A stretch of DNA of 64,000 nucleotides from Myxococcota bacterium (GCA_022710975.1 JAKLGA010000017.1:62001-126000); one strand, 5' to 3'. Counted from the stretch's first letter, positions 8,887 to 17,014 are shown. Notes: generated from the sequence alone by a model not told the origin. Translations and numbers: made by a program.

Positions 8887-9386
8887 GCGCCCAGGCGCTT
8901 GCGCAGGTACTGCGCATGGTCCTGAGAGCCCTTCTCCACCTCGCGGGCTATCAGCCGCTCGATCAACCCGCCCAGCAGCGGCACGCGCACGTCGATGTCG
9001 AAGGCGAAGGTCACCTGGCTCGCCCGGGCGCCTGCGGCCGGCTCGCCCGGGGCGGGCCGGATGGTGATGCTGCCCGAGAGCCCCACCCGCTCGCCGCGCA
9101 CGCCGAGGTAGCGCCAGCGGCAGGAGCGGTCGCCGAGGTCCCACTCGTAGGTCGTGGCGGCCGGGTCGGTGCGGCTCCGGTCCACGCCGGTCAGGCCGCG
9201 TGCGTACTCCTGCAGGTGCACGACCTGGACCAGCCGGCGGGCGTCGCGTCGGGTCTCCTCGACCCGGGCCTCCTTGGCGCCCTGCAGCCTGGCCTGATCG
9301 ACCAGGACGCCGGGATCGTTCAGGGTCGCCAGCACCTCGTCCGGGCTGCGGGGGATGAGGGCGGTCTGGGTGAGGTGCTTGGCCAT
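8883..9386 (-). CDS. DUF2505 / SRPBCC-like (START-fold) protein
   Basis: A 167-residue soluble protein; ATG at 9386 behind AGGAGG. The sequence MAKHLTQTALIPRSPDEVLATLNDP, a basic TRRDARRLVQVVH strand, a WRYLGVRGERVGLSGSI strand and the long C-terminal helix GGLIERLIAREVEKGSQDHA follow the START/SRPBCC fold, most like the DUF2505 family of hydrophobic-ligand-binding proteins. The ligand is unknown. It converges on imuB with the two stop codons overlapping in CTAG. The 188 bases upstream, up to the oxidoreductase start, hold a promoter for the latter and nothing else I recognise. Confidence 0.7.
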   Translation of the reverse strand: MAKHLTQTALIPRSPDEVLATLNDPGVLVDQARLQGAKEARVEETRRDARRLVQVVHLQEYARGLTGVDRSRTDPAATTYEWDLGDRSCRWRYLGVRGERVGLSGSITIRPAPGEPAAGARASQVTFAFDIDVRVPLLGGLIERLIAREVEKGSQDHAQYLRKRLGA

Positions 9387-9517
9387 GGCGTCCTCCTGGG
9401 TCGCAGCGCGGCTGGGCCGGGAGGCCCAGGTCCTCGAGGATCACCCGGGCGGTGGCCTCGGCCGAGTTCACCTCGCGCCCGTAGCCTACACCAGGCGCCG
9501 GAGCCCATCCAGCCGGC

Positions 9518-9545
9518 TTGAGTTTTCTCCCTCGAAGATTATCCT
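9518..9545 (+). promoter_or_regulatory. promoter of the CrtU-like oxidoreductase gene
   Basis: TTGAGT (9518-9523), 16-base spacer, TATCCT (9540-9545). The -10 and following GGG are the same as in the imuA and dnaE2 promoters, but there is no LexA-like sequence in the spacer, so this one should not be SOS-controlled. Confidence 0.5.
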
Positions 9546-9574
9546 GGGCCGGGGACACCGAGGAGGGCAGTGCC

Positions 9575-11095
9575 ATGCGGATCTCTGGCGTGGAGGGCTG
9601 GATCGAACGCAGGTCGGGCGGCTACCGGCACCGCTACGTGGTGCCCGATCCGAGCCTGCCGGAGCGGTTGACCGGGGAGCGGCGGGTGGCGGTGATCGGC
9701 GCCGGGCTGGCCGGACTCATCGCGGCGCTCGGCCTGGCGCGGCGGGGCTTCCGGGTGGTGCTGCTCGAGAAGGACCTCTACCTGGGCGGCAAGGTGGGCG
9801 CCTGGCCGGTCGAGCTCCCCGGCGGGGAGCGGAACTTCGTGGAGCACGGCTTCCACGCCTTCTTCCCGCACTACCACAACCTGCTGCGCGTGCTGGGCGA
9901 GATCGGCGCCACCCGCTCCTTCAAGACCCTCGACGACTACCGCATCCTGACGCTCACCGGCCAGGAGTTCTCCTTCAAGGACGTGGCGAAGACCCCCGTG
10001 CTGAACGTCCTCTCCATGCTCAGGCAGGGCGTCTTCAGCCTGAAGGACGTGTTCCGGGATCTCCGCACCATGCGGCTCATGTCGCTGCTCGAGTACCACC
10101 CCGAGGACACCTTCCGGCGCTTCGACCACGTGTCGTTCGCGGAGTACGCTCGCCGCACGGCGCTCCCGGACAGCCTGCGGCTCATCTTCAACTCGTTCTC
10201 CAGGGCCTTCTTCGCCCCGCCGTCGCTCATGTCGAGCGCCGAGCTCATCAAGAGCTTCCACTTCTTCTTCCTGAGCCACGACGGCGGGCTGGGCTACGAC
10301 TACCCGACCGAGAGTTTCGAGGTCAGCCTGCTCGAGCCCTTCCGCAGCGCGCTCGAGGCCGCGCGGGCCGAGATCCGGCTGTCGCGGCCGGTCGGCCGCC
10401 TGGAGCTCGAGGACGGCGGCGTGACGGTCGACGGGGAGCGCTTCGACTACGCGGTGCTGGCCGCGGACGTGGTCGGGAGCCGCCGGCTGGCGCTCGACTC
10501 GCCGGGGCTGGCGGATCGCTACCCGCGCCTCCACCGCGAGCTCTCGGGCCTGCGGGCCAGCCAGCGCTACGCGGTGCTCAGGCTGTGGGTGGATCGCGAC
10601 ATCTCCCGGGCGCTCCCGGGCTTCGTGATCACCGAGCACCGCGACGTGCTGGACTCCATCAGCTTCTACCCGCGCCTGGAACGCCAGTCGGCCGAGTGGG
10701 CCGCGCGGCACGGCGGCAGCGTCCTGGAGCTCCACTCCTACGCTGTCCCGGAGCACGTGCGCGGGCCCGAGGACGTCCGCACCCGCTTCCTGGCGGAGCT
10801 CGAGGGATACCTGCCGGAGGCCAGGGGCATGAAGATCCTGCACGAGCACCTGCAGCTCCGGCACGACTTCACCGCGCTGCACGTGGGGCTGCAGGCCACC
10901 CGGCCGGCGGTGGAGACCGAGTGCCCGCGCCTGTGCCTGGCCGGAGACTGGGTCAAGCTGCCCCGCCCCGCGCTCTTGATGGAGGCGGCCGCCATGAGCG
11001 GGTTGCTCGCCGCCAACACCGTGCTCGCCCGCGAGGGGCTGCGGCTCGAGGCCGTGGACTCGGTGCCACCTGTCGGGCTGCTCGCGCGTCGGTAG
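9575..11095 (+). CDS. FAD-dependent carotenoid desaturase/isomerase-like oxidoreductase
   Basis: A 506-residue flavoprotein of the phytoene desaturase / amine oxidoreductase superfamily. The dinucleotide-binding motif RVAVIGAGLAGLIAA lies near residues 36-50, followed by an FAD-clamping VVLLEKDLYLGGKVG. VEHGFHAFFPHYHNLLRVL closely resembles the GFHAFFRQYYNL signature of CrtU-type carotenoid aromatases, and the C-terminal CLAGDWVKLPRPALLMEAAAMSG is the usual FAD-binding end. Carotenoid or terpenoid-quinone substrates are likely, but I cannot name one. The ATG at 9575 follows GAGGAGGG. It is followed after 15 bases by the FGE-like gene, probably in one transcript; no other carotenoid genes are in the window. 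Confidence 0.7.
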   Translation: MRISGVEGWIERRSGGYRHRYVVPDPSLPERLTGERRVAVIGAGLAGLIAALGLARRGFRVVLLEKDLYLGGKVGAWPVELPGGERNFVEHGFHAFFPHYHNLLRVLGEIGATRSFKTLDDYRILTLTGQEFSFKDVAKTPVLNVLSMLRQGVFSLKDVFRDLRTMRLMSLLEYHPEDTFRRFDHVSFAEYARRTALPDSLRLIFNSFSRAFFAPPSLMSSAELIKSFHFFFLSHDGGLGYDYPTESFEVSLLEPFRSALEAARAEIRLSRPVGRLELEDGGVTVDGERFDYAVLAADVVGSRRLALDSPGLADRYPRLHRELSGLRASQRYAVLRLWVDRDISRALPGFVITEHRDVLDSISFYPRLERQSAEWAARHGGSVLELHSYAVPEHVRGPEDVRTRFLAELEGYLPEARGMKILHEHLQLRHDFTALHVGLQATRPAVETECPRLCLAGDWVKLPRPALLMEAAAMSGLLAANTVLAREGLRLEAVDSVPPVGLLARR

Positions 11096-11110
11096 GGGAG
11101 GAGGTGCGCC

Positions 11111-11977
11111 ATGCCTGGACCGCTCGCGCTCGCCGCCTGCTTGCTCCTGGCAGCCGGGGCCGCCGTCACCGCCCCGGCAGGGGACCTGCTGCCGGTCCCG
11201 GCCGGGGAGTTCTGGATGGGCTGCAACCCGGAGGTCGACAAGCAATGTCAGGCGGACGAGAACCCGGGCCGCAAGGTCTGGCTCCGCGCCTTCCGCATCG
11301 ACCGCAACGAGGTGACCACGGGCCAGTTCCGCGCCTGCGTGGCCGCGGGCGCCTGCTCGGCCGAGGGCATCACCGTGCAGCGCATGAGCGGCCAGCCCTT
11401 CACCACCCACGACTGGGCCTGCAACTGGGGCCAGCCCAGGCGCGAGGAGCACCCCATCAACTGCGTGTCCTGGGAGCAGGCGCGGGCCTACTGCGCCTGG
11501 GCCGGGAAGCGGCTGCCCACCGAGGCCGAGTGGGAGAAGGCCGCCCGCGGCAGCGCGGACCGCAGGCGTTTCCCCTGGGGCGACCAGGGGCTGGAGAGCT
11601 CGGTGCGGCGGGCCAACGTGGTGGATCAGTGGGCGCTCGACAAGTTCTCCAGGGACTTCGCCAAGGAAGAGAAGTACAGCGACGGTTACGAGGGCACCTC
11701 CCCGGTGGGCGCCTTCCCCGAGGGACGCAGTCCCTACGGCGCGCTCGACATGGCCGGCAACGTGTGCGAGTGGGTGGCCGACCGGTACGCCGCGGACGCG
11801 CACGCCACGGGGCCGAACGAGGATCCGAAGGGGGCCAAGGATGGCGACAAGCGGGTGTTCAAGGGCGGCTCCTTCGGCCGCTCCTCGCCCGAGTCGCGCA
11901 TCTCCCGCCGCGACGGCTTCGATCCCACCGACCAGTACGCCGGCCTGGGCTTCCGCTGCGCGGTGGACGCGAAGTAG
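11111..11977 (+). CDS. exported formylglycine-generating-enzyme (SUMF1) domain protein
   Basis: A 288-residue protein with an N-terminal export signal (about residues 1-22), then one FGE-sulfatase domain: PAGEFWMGCN, the IDRNEVTTGQFRACV strand, PINCVSWEQARAYCAWAGKRLPTEAEWEKAARG, YGALDMAGNVCEWVADRY and FKGGSFGRSS...GFRCA. These are the classic family landmarks. True FGE enzymes use two cysteines close to the C-terminus; here the tail GFRCAVDAK has one, so enzyme activity is uncertain, and many myxobacterial members are thought to be binding or regulatory. Strong ribosome site GGGGAGGAGG before the ATG. It probably shares a transcript with the upstream oxidoreductase. Confidence 0.85.
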   Translation: MPGPLALAACLLLAAGAAVTAPAGDLLPVPAGEFWMGCNPEVDKQCQADENPGRKVWLRAFRIDRNEVTTGQFRACVAAGACSAEGITVQRMSGQPFTTHDWACNWGQPRREEHPINCVSWEQARAYCAWAGKRLPTEAEWEKAARGSADRRRFPWGDQGLESSVRRANVVDQWALDKFSRDFAKEEKYSDGYEGTSPVGAFPEGRSPYGALDMAGNVCEWVADRYAADAHATGPNEDPKGAKDGDKRVFKGGSFGRSSPESRISRRDGFDPTDQYAGLGFRCAVDAK

Positions 11978-11989
11978 CCATCCTCTCGC

Positions 11990-12403
11990 TCAGCGGTGGG
12001 GCGCCAGCCAGTCCTCGGCCTCGAGGCCGGGGATGGAGGCGAAGTGGCGCAGGTTGCCGGTGGCCAGGCGGGCGCCGTGACGAAGGCAGATGGAGGCGAT
12101 CCGCAAGTCGGGCTCGGACACGACCCGGCCCGCGGCCTCCAGCTCGGCCCGGAGCTGGCCGTGGACCTGGGCGGCCTCCCAGTCGAAGACCAGCACCCGG
12201 AGGTTGGGCCAGAGCATGCGGCGCATCGCATCGAGCAGTCGACTGGGATCATGCACGCGGTGCGCGCCGTAGAGCAGCTCCGCGGCGTTGATGGCCGTGG
12301 TGGCCTGCTGCTCCGCGGGCAGGCTGGCCAGGCGGCGGATCAGCCCGGCGGGCGGGGCGCGTCGCAGCAGGTAGGACAGCACGTCGGTGTCGAAGACCGT
12401 CAT
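11990..12403 (-). CDS. VapC-type PIN-domain toxin
   Basis: A 137-residue PIN-domain ribonuclease toxin. MTVFDTDVLSYLLR carries the first acidic ligand(s), INAAELLYGA the conserved Glu, and EPDLRIASICLRHGARLATGNLRHF the last Asp and the TxN motif, ending in IPGLEAEDW, the typical VapC tail. The ATG overlaps the antitoxin stop by four bases (ATGA), so antitoxin is made first. VapC toxins usually cut tRNA or rRNA; the target here is unknown. The pair sits between the FGE-like gene and dnaE2. Confidence 0.88.
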   Translation of the reverse strand: MTVFDTDVLSYLLRRAPPAGLIRRLASLPAEQQATTAINAAELLYGAHRVHDPSRLLDAMRRMLWPNLRVLVFDWEAAQVHGQLRAELEAAGRVVSEPDLRIASICLRHGARLATGNLRHFASIPGLEAEDWLAPHR

Positions 12404-12744
12404 GCGTCCTCGTCTTCGCTGAGCGACGGCACCTCGCGCTCGCGGGCGTTCTCCCGGGCCTTCGCGAGGATGGCCTCCAGTTCCTCGGCCCCCTCGATGC
12501 CTTCCAGCGCGCCCACGGCCGCGAGCAGCCCTCGGGGACGGACCGGCTGACTCTCTCCGACGTCCTGGTCTCCGTAGGCAGGGGCACGCTCCGCGACGCG
12601 TTCTGGGAGCGCGGCGTCCGAGAGCAGGGCGCGGACCGCTTGCAGCACGAGCTCGGAGAGGGTGGTTCCCTCCTCCCCGGCCCGCCGCCGGAGCGCCCGG
12701 TGGACCTCGGCTGGCAGGTAGATGGTGGTGCGCTGCGTCGCCAT
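12400..12744 (-). CDS. VapB-type antitoxin, ribbon-helix-helix
   Basis: A 114-residue antitoxin. MATQRTTIYLPAEVHRALRRRA then GTTLSELVLQAVRALL is a standard ribbon-helix-helix DNA-binding domain (about residues 1-45). The long acidic tail should wrap the toxin. The ATG at 12744 is preceded by AAGGAGG; an in-frame GTG six bases upstream is too close to the ribosome site. A palindromic GACATC-AA-GATGTC element upstream (12783-12796) is a good candidate for its own operator. Confidence 0.85.
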   Translation of the reverse strand: MATQRTTIYLPAEVHRALRRRAGEEGTTLSELVLQAVRALLSDAALPERVAERAPAYGDQDVGESQPVRPRGLLAAVGALEGIEGAEELEAILAKARENAREREVPSLSEDEDA

Positions 12745-12774
12745 CGGCACCTCCTTGAATCAACATAGCACCAA

Positions 12775-12796
12775 GACATCTAGACATCAAGATGTC
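12775..12796. promoter_or_regulatory. palindromic operator candidate for the VapB antitoxin
   Basis: GACATC at 12775-12780 is followed by GACATC-AA-GATGTC at 12783-12796: an inverted repeat with six-base arms plus one extra direct half-site. Ribbon-helix-helix antitoxins bind such repeated short sites. It lies 31 bases upstream of the antitoxin ATG and 22 bases from the dnaE2 -35 element. Confidence 0.55.
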
Positions 12797-12817
12797 GAGT
12801 TTTCGTTGTCGGACCCC

Positions 12818-12846
12818 TTGTGTGCTGTTCATCCGTTCAGTATCCT
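12818..12846 (+). promoter_or_regulatory. dnaE2 promoter with embedded LexA (SOS) box
   Basis: TTGTGT (12818-12823), 17-base spacer, TATCCT (12841-12846). CTGTTCATCCGTTCAGT (12825-12841) fits the M. xanthus LexA consensus at 15 of 17 positions. The ribosome site GGGAGG (12847-12852) follows the -10 directly and the ATG is at 12857, so the leader is either extremely short or transcription begins a little upstream of what the -10 predicts. Confidence 0.78.
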
Positions 12847-12856
12847 GGGAGGTCCG

Positions 12857-15800
12857 ATGGTCGCCTACGTCGAGCTGCGCTGCCAGAGCGCCTTCTCCTT
12901 CCTGCGGGCCGCGAGCGCCCCCGAGGACCTGGCCACCCGGGCGGCCGAGCTGGGGCTCCCGGCGCTGGCGCTCGGCGACGTGGACGGCGTGTACGGCCAG
13001 CCCCGTTTCCACAAGGCGGCCCGCGAGGCCGGGGTGCGCCCCATCGTGGGCGTGGAGCTCAGCCTGGACGATCCCGAACTGTTTCCGGGATCGCCGGAGC
13101 TGTGCCCGGCCGGGCGGCTGCTGCTGCTGGTGGAGAACCGCGCGGGCTACCAGAACCTGTGCCGGCTCGTCACCCGCGGCCACAGCGGACGGCCCAAGGG
13201 GCAGTGCGCCGTGCGGCTCTCCGAGCTCGAGGCGCACGCCGAGGGGCTCACCTGCCTGGGCGGCGGGGCGCTCGAGGCGGCGCTCGCGGCCCCGGACGGC
13301 GCCGCCCGGGCCGAGGCGCTGCTCGGGCGCCTGCGTGAGCGTTTCGGACCGCGGGGGGTGTGGGTGGAGCTCGGCCGCCACCTGGAGCGCGGGGAGGACC
13401 GCCGCAACCAGGCCTTGCTGGGGCTCGCGCGGCGGCTCGGGCTCGGGCTCCTGGCCACCAACGACGTGCGCCACGCCACCCGCGCCGGGCGGCGCCTCCT
13501 GGACGTGCTCACCTGCCTGCGCCTGCACGTGAGCCTGGACACCGCCGGGACGCGCCTGCGGCCCAACGCCGAGCGCCACCTGAAGGCGCCGGCCGAGATG
13601 GCCGCCCTGTTCGCCGATCTGCCCGAGGCGCTGGAGAACACCCTGCGGGTGGCCGAGCGCTGCGCCTTCGATCTCTCGGAGCTCGGCTACCGCTTCCCCG
13701 ACTACCCCGTGCCCCCGGGCGAGACGCAGGCGAGCTTCCTGCACCGGCTGGTCCAGGAGGGCGCCCGCTGGCGCTACCGGCCGCTCGAGCCGCGCCACAC
13801 CGAGCAGCTGGCCCGGGAGCTGGCGGTCATCGCCAAGCTCGAGCTGGCCGGCTACTTCCTGGTGGTCTGGGACATCGCCCGCTTCTGCCGCGCCGAGGGC
13901 ATCCTGGCCCAGGGCCGCGGCTCGGCGGCCAACAGCGCCGTGTGCTACGCGCTGGGCATCACCGCGGTGGACCCGATCGGCATGGGGCTCTTGTTCGAGC
14001 GTTTCCTGTCCGAGGAGCGCGGGAGCTGGCCGGACATCGACCTCGACCTGCCCTCCGGCGAGCAACGCGAGGCGGTCATCCAGTACGTCTACCGGCGCTA
14101 CGGCGCAGATGGCGCGGCCATGACGGCCAACGTGATCACCTACCGGCAGCGCTCGGCGCTGCGGGAGGTGGGCAAGGTGCTCGCGCTGCCCGAGGAGCCG
14201 CTGGGGCGGCTGGCGGCGCTCTCCCGCCACCACGGGCGCGGGGAGCTCGGGGCGCACGAGGCGCCCGGGCCGGGGGCGGAAGGGGGGTACCCGGACGCGG
14301 ACGGGGACGGCCTGGTCGCGGCGGTGCGCGAGGCGGGGCTCGCGCCCGAGGACGCGCGCGTGCGCCTGCTGCTCGAGCTCACCCGCGAGCTGCAGCACCT
14401 GCCGCGCCACCTCGGCCAGCACTCGGGCGGTATGGTCATCGCCCAGGGCCGCCTGGACCGGGTGGTGCCGCTGGAGCCGGCCCGCATGCCCGGGCGCATG
14501 GTGGTGCAGTGGGACAAGGACGACTGCGCCGATCTCGGCATCATCAAGGTGGATCTGCTCGGCCTGGGCATGCTGCGCGCGCTGGAGGAGGCCGTGCCCC
14601 TGGTGCGCGCCCACGAGGGGGTGGAGCTCGACCTGGCCCACCTGCCGGCCGACGACCCCGAGGTGTACGCCATGCTCCAGCGGGCCGACACGGTGGGGGT
14701 GTTCCAGGTGGAGAGCCGGGCGCAGATGGCGACCCTCCCGCGCCTGCAGCCGCGCTGCTTCTACGACCTGGTCATCGAGGTGGCCCTCATCCGCCCCGGC
14801 CCCATCGTGGGCCAGATGGTCCACCCCTACCTCAACCGCCGGGCCGGCCGGGAGCCGGTGGTCTACGCCCACCCCTCGCTGGAGCCCATCCTGGCCCGCA
14901 CCCTGGGCGTGCCGCTGTTCCAGGAGCAGATCATGCGGGTGGCCATGGTGGCGGCCGGCTTCTGCGCGGGCGAGGCCGAGGAGCTCCGGCGGGCCATGAC
15001 CCACAAGCGCTCGCCCGAGCGCATGGCGGCCCTGGCCGGGCGGCTGCGGGTCGGCATGGCCGCGCGCGGCATCACCGGCGAGGCGGCCGAGGGCATCCTC
15101 CAGGCGATCGCCTCCTTCGCCCTGTACGGCTTCCCCGAGTCCCACGCGGCCAGCTTCGCGCTGCTGGTGTACGCCTCGGCCTACCTGAAGGCCCACCACC
15201 CGGCGGCCTTCACCTGCGCGCTGCTGAACGCCTGGCCGATGGGCTTCTACCACCCGGCCACGCTCGTCAAGGACGCCCAGCGCCACGGGCTCGGCGTGCG
15301 GCCGGTGGACGTCGGCCGCTCGGGCTGGCGCTGTCGCCTGGAGCCGGACGGGGCCGTGCGCCTGGGCCTGCGCTTCGTCTCCGGCCTCAGGCAGGAGGCC
15401 GGCGCGCGCGTCGAGGCCGAGCAGGCCCGGGCGCCGTTCGCCGACGTGCGCGACTTCGAGCGCCGCTGCCGGCTGCGCGAGGACGAGCTGGCGGCGCTGG
15501 CCGAGCTGGGCGCCTTCGGGGCCCTCGGCCTCGGGCGGCGCGAGGCGCTGTGGCAGGTGGCCGCGCTGGAGACCTCCGGCCGCGGCGAGCGGCCGCTGCT
15601 CGCGCGCCTGCCGCCGCCCGGCGAGCCGAGCCCGCTCCGCCCCATGCGCGCCGAGGAGCGCACCGCGGCCGATCTGCGCGCGAGCGGGCTGACCGCCGGG
15701 CCCCACCCCATGGCCCACCGCCGCGCGACGCTCCGCGCGCGCGGGGCGCTCCCGGCGGCGTCCCTGCCGCTGCAGGCCCACGGCGCGCGGGCCGCGGTGG

Positions 15801-16069
15801 GCGGGCTGGTGGTCATCCGCCAGCGGCCCATGACCGCCAGGGGCATGTGCTTCATCACCCTGGAGGACGAGAGCGGGCTCGCCAACCTGGTGCTCACCCC
15901 GGACGTGTTCGCCGCCCACCGCGCGGCGATCGTGGGCGCCCCGGCGCTCTTCGCCGAGGGGCGCCTGGAGATCCGCGACGGGGTGACCAACCTGCGGGTC
16001 GAGCGGGTGGAGCGGCTGCTGCCCGCGGCCGAGGAGCGCTGCGAGATCCCCTCCCGCGACTTCCGCTAG
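12857..16069 (+). CDS. dnaE2: DnaE2, error-prone C-family DNA polymerase III alpha subunit
   Basis: A 1070-residue C-family polymerase. It starts YVELRCQSAFSFLRAAS (PHP domain, shorter than in replicative DnaE), continues with LALGDVDGVYGQPRFHKAA and, in the palm, GRGSAANSAVCYALGIT and PDIDLDLPSGEQREAVIQYV, which hold the catalytic aspartates. LPRHLGQHSGGMVI, DLLGLGMLRAL, RPGPIVGQMVHPYL and FPESHAASFALLVYASAYLK are DnaE/DnaE2 hallmarks. The C-terminal OB domain (GGLVVIRQRPMTARGMCFITLED) is present. Length and the lack of a tau-binding tail fit DnaE2 rather than DnaE1. It works with ImuA and ImuB in SOS translesion synthesis and shares their LexA operator, though it is 4 kb away from imuB. Confidence 0.95.
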   Translation: MVAYVELRCQSAFSFLRAASAPEDLATRAAELGLPALALGDVDGVYGQPRFHKAAREAGVRPIVGVELSLDDPELFPGSPELCPAGRLLLLVENRAGYQNLCRLVTRGHSGRPKGQCAVRLSELEAHAEGLTCLGGGALEAALAAPDGAARAEALLGRLRERFGPRGVWVELGRHLERGEDRRNQALLGLARRLGLGLLATNDVRHATRAGRRLLDVLTCLRLHVSLDTAGTRLRPNAERHLKAPAEMAALFADLPEALENTLRVAERCAFDLSELGYRFPDYPVPPGETQASFLHRLVQEGARWRYRPLEPRHTEQLARELAVIAKLELAGYFLVVWDIARFCRAEGILAQGRGSAANSAVCYALGITAVDPIGMGLLFERFLSEERGSWPDIDLDLPSGEQREAVIQYVYRRYGADGAAMTANVITYRQRSALREVGKVLALPEEPLGRLAALSRHHGRGELGAHEAPGPGAEGGYPDADGDGLVAAVREAGLAPEDARVRLLLELTRELQHLPRHLGQHSGGMVIAQGRLDRVVPLEPARMPGRMVVQWDKDDCADLGIIKVDLLGLGMLRALEEAVPLVRAHEGVELDLAHLPADDPEVYAMLQRADTVGVFQVESRAQMATLPRLQPRCFYDLVIEVALIRPGPIVGQMVHPYLNRRAGREPVVYAHPSLEPILARTLGVPLFQEQIMRVAMVAAGFCAGEAEELRRAMTHKRSPERMAALAGRLRVGMAARGITGEAAEGILQAIASFALYGFPESHAASFALLVYASAYLKAHHPAAFTCALLNAWPMGFYHPATLVKDAQRHGLGVRPVDVGRSGWRCRLEPDGAVRLGLRFVSGLRQEAGARVEAEQARAPFADVRDFERRCRLREDELAALAELGAFGALGLGRREALWQVAALETSGRGERPLLARLPPPGEPSPLRPMRAEERTAADLRASGLTAGPHPMAHRRATLRARGALPAASLPLQAHGARAAVGGLVVIRQRPMTARGMCFITLEDESGLANLVLTPDVFAAHRAAIVGAPALFAEGRLEIRDGVTNLRVERVERLLPAAEERCEIPSRDFR

Positions 16070-16290
16070 GACGTCTGGCCCTTGAGCAGCTTCTGCACGA
16101 CCTGCGCCGTGCGCTCCTCGCGCTCGGAGCTGGAGCGGGCGGCGGTGACGAAGTCGATGAAGGTGCGCTGCTGCTCGGTGCTGAGGTCATCGAAGGCCGC
16201 GCCAGCGGCCGGGTCGTAGGCCAAGGCCTTCAGCAGCTGGGCGGGCATCTCCAGCGTGGTGGAGTCGGCCAGGGTCTTCGGCGGGTTCAT
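16066..16290 (-). CDS. small OmdA/YdeI-like protein
   Basis: A 74-residue protein; ATG at 16290 nine bases after AGGAGG. The stretch LLKALAYDPAAGAAFDDLSTEQQRTFIDFV followed by REERTAQVVQKLLKG matches the C-terminal helical domain of the YdeI/OmdA (bacteriocin-protection, OmpD-associated) family, where xxxLSxxxxxxxxxxIxxAK and RRxxRxxxxxLxxG recur. The function of that domain is not well established. Its stop overlaps that of dnaE2 in the sequence CTAG. Confidence 0.6.
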   Translation of the reverse strand: MNPPKTLADSTTLEMPAQLLKALAYDPAAGAAFDDLSTEQQRTFIDFVTAARSSSEREERTAQVVQKLLKGQTS

Positions 16291-16354
16291 CGGCGACAAC
16301 CTCCTGCGTGGCCCCCGTTGTACCCCAAAGCGTCAGCCGAAGCAACCGGACGGC

Positions 16355-17014
16355 CTACTTCCAGTCGACGATGTCCCAGCCTGCGCGGGTGGCGAAGCGC
16401 CTCAGATCGGGCTTGGGGTTGGCGGCCACCGGGTGGCCGCACAGCATCAGCATGGGCAGATCCGAGCTGTGGTCGCTGTAGGCCCACGAGGCCGGCCAGT
16501 CCACCTGCCCGAACCAGGGCTCGGCCAGCAGCCGGTTGACCTTCTCGCGCTCGTAGCAGTTGGCGCCCAGCGGGCGGGGCGGATCGTCGAGCTGCATGCG
16601 GGTGGCCAGCAGGTGGTCGAAGCCCAGGGCCTCGGCCACCGGCCGCAGGTAGAGCTCGACGCTGGCGGACGCCAGCACCAGCAGGTGGCCCTGGCGCCTG
16701 TGCCAGGCCACCCGCTCGACCCCGCCCGCCAGGTAGCGCGGCGCCAGGAAGGCGTCGTGGAACCGGCGCACCAGGGGCTCGCGGGCCTCCGCGGGCAGGC
16801 GCACGAAGGCGCGCAGCAACAGCGCCTTCATGTCCGCCTTGCCCGCTCGCCCGGCCAGGTAGGCCGGCAGCCGCCGCAGGGCGGGCCCGAGGGCGCGGGC
16901 CGCGCCGGGTTGCTGGCGCAGCAGGTGCAGCATGAAGCCGAGCATGGTGTCCCGGCGGGTGAGGGTGCCGTCGAAGTCGAACAGCGCGGCCGGGCGCCTG
17001 GGTGTGGCGTTCAT
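16355..17014 (-). CDS. HAD subfamily IB phosphatase (SerB/PgpC-like)
   Basis: A 219-residue cytoplasmic HAD-IB hydrolase. Motif I is DFDGTLTRRDTM (residues 13-24), motif II LVLASASVELYL, the Lys is in CYEREKVNRLL, and motif IV is YSDHSSDLPML. The spacing (helical cap between motifs I and II) is that of the TIGR01490-type group, which includes SerB-like and phosphatidylglycerophosphate phosphatase (PgpC/YfhB)-like enzymes. The substrate cannot be read from the sequence. It is divergent from ispDF across 153 bases. Confidence 0.82.
   Translation of the reverse strand: MNATPRRPAALFDFDGTLTRRDTMLGFMLHLLRQQPGAARALGPALRRLPAYLAGRAGKADMKALLLRAFVRLPAEAREPLVRRFHDAFLAPRYLAGGVERVAWHRRQGHLLVLASASVELYLRPVAEALGFDHLLATRMQLDDPPRPLGANCYEREKVNRLLAEPWFGQVDWPASWAYSDHSSDLPMLMLCGHPVAANPKPDLRRFATRAGWDIVDWK

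Noticed and set aside
9400-9508. A minus-strand stretch (EVNSAEATARVILEDLGL) that looks protein-like upstream of the DUF2505 gene.
   Set aside because: It lacks a start with a ribosome site and runs into the DUF2505 gene in another frame. It could be the remnant of a gene but cannot be supported.
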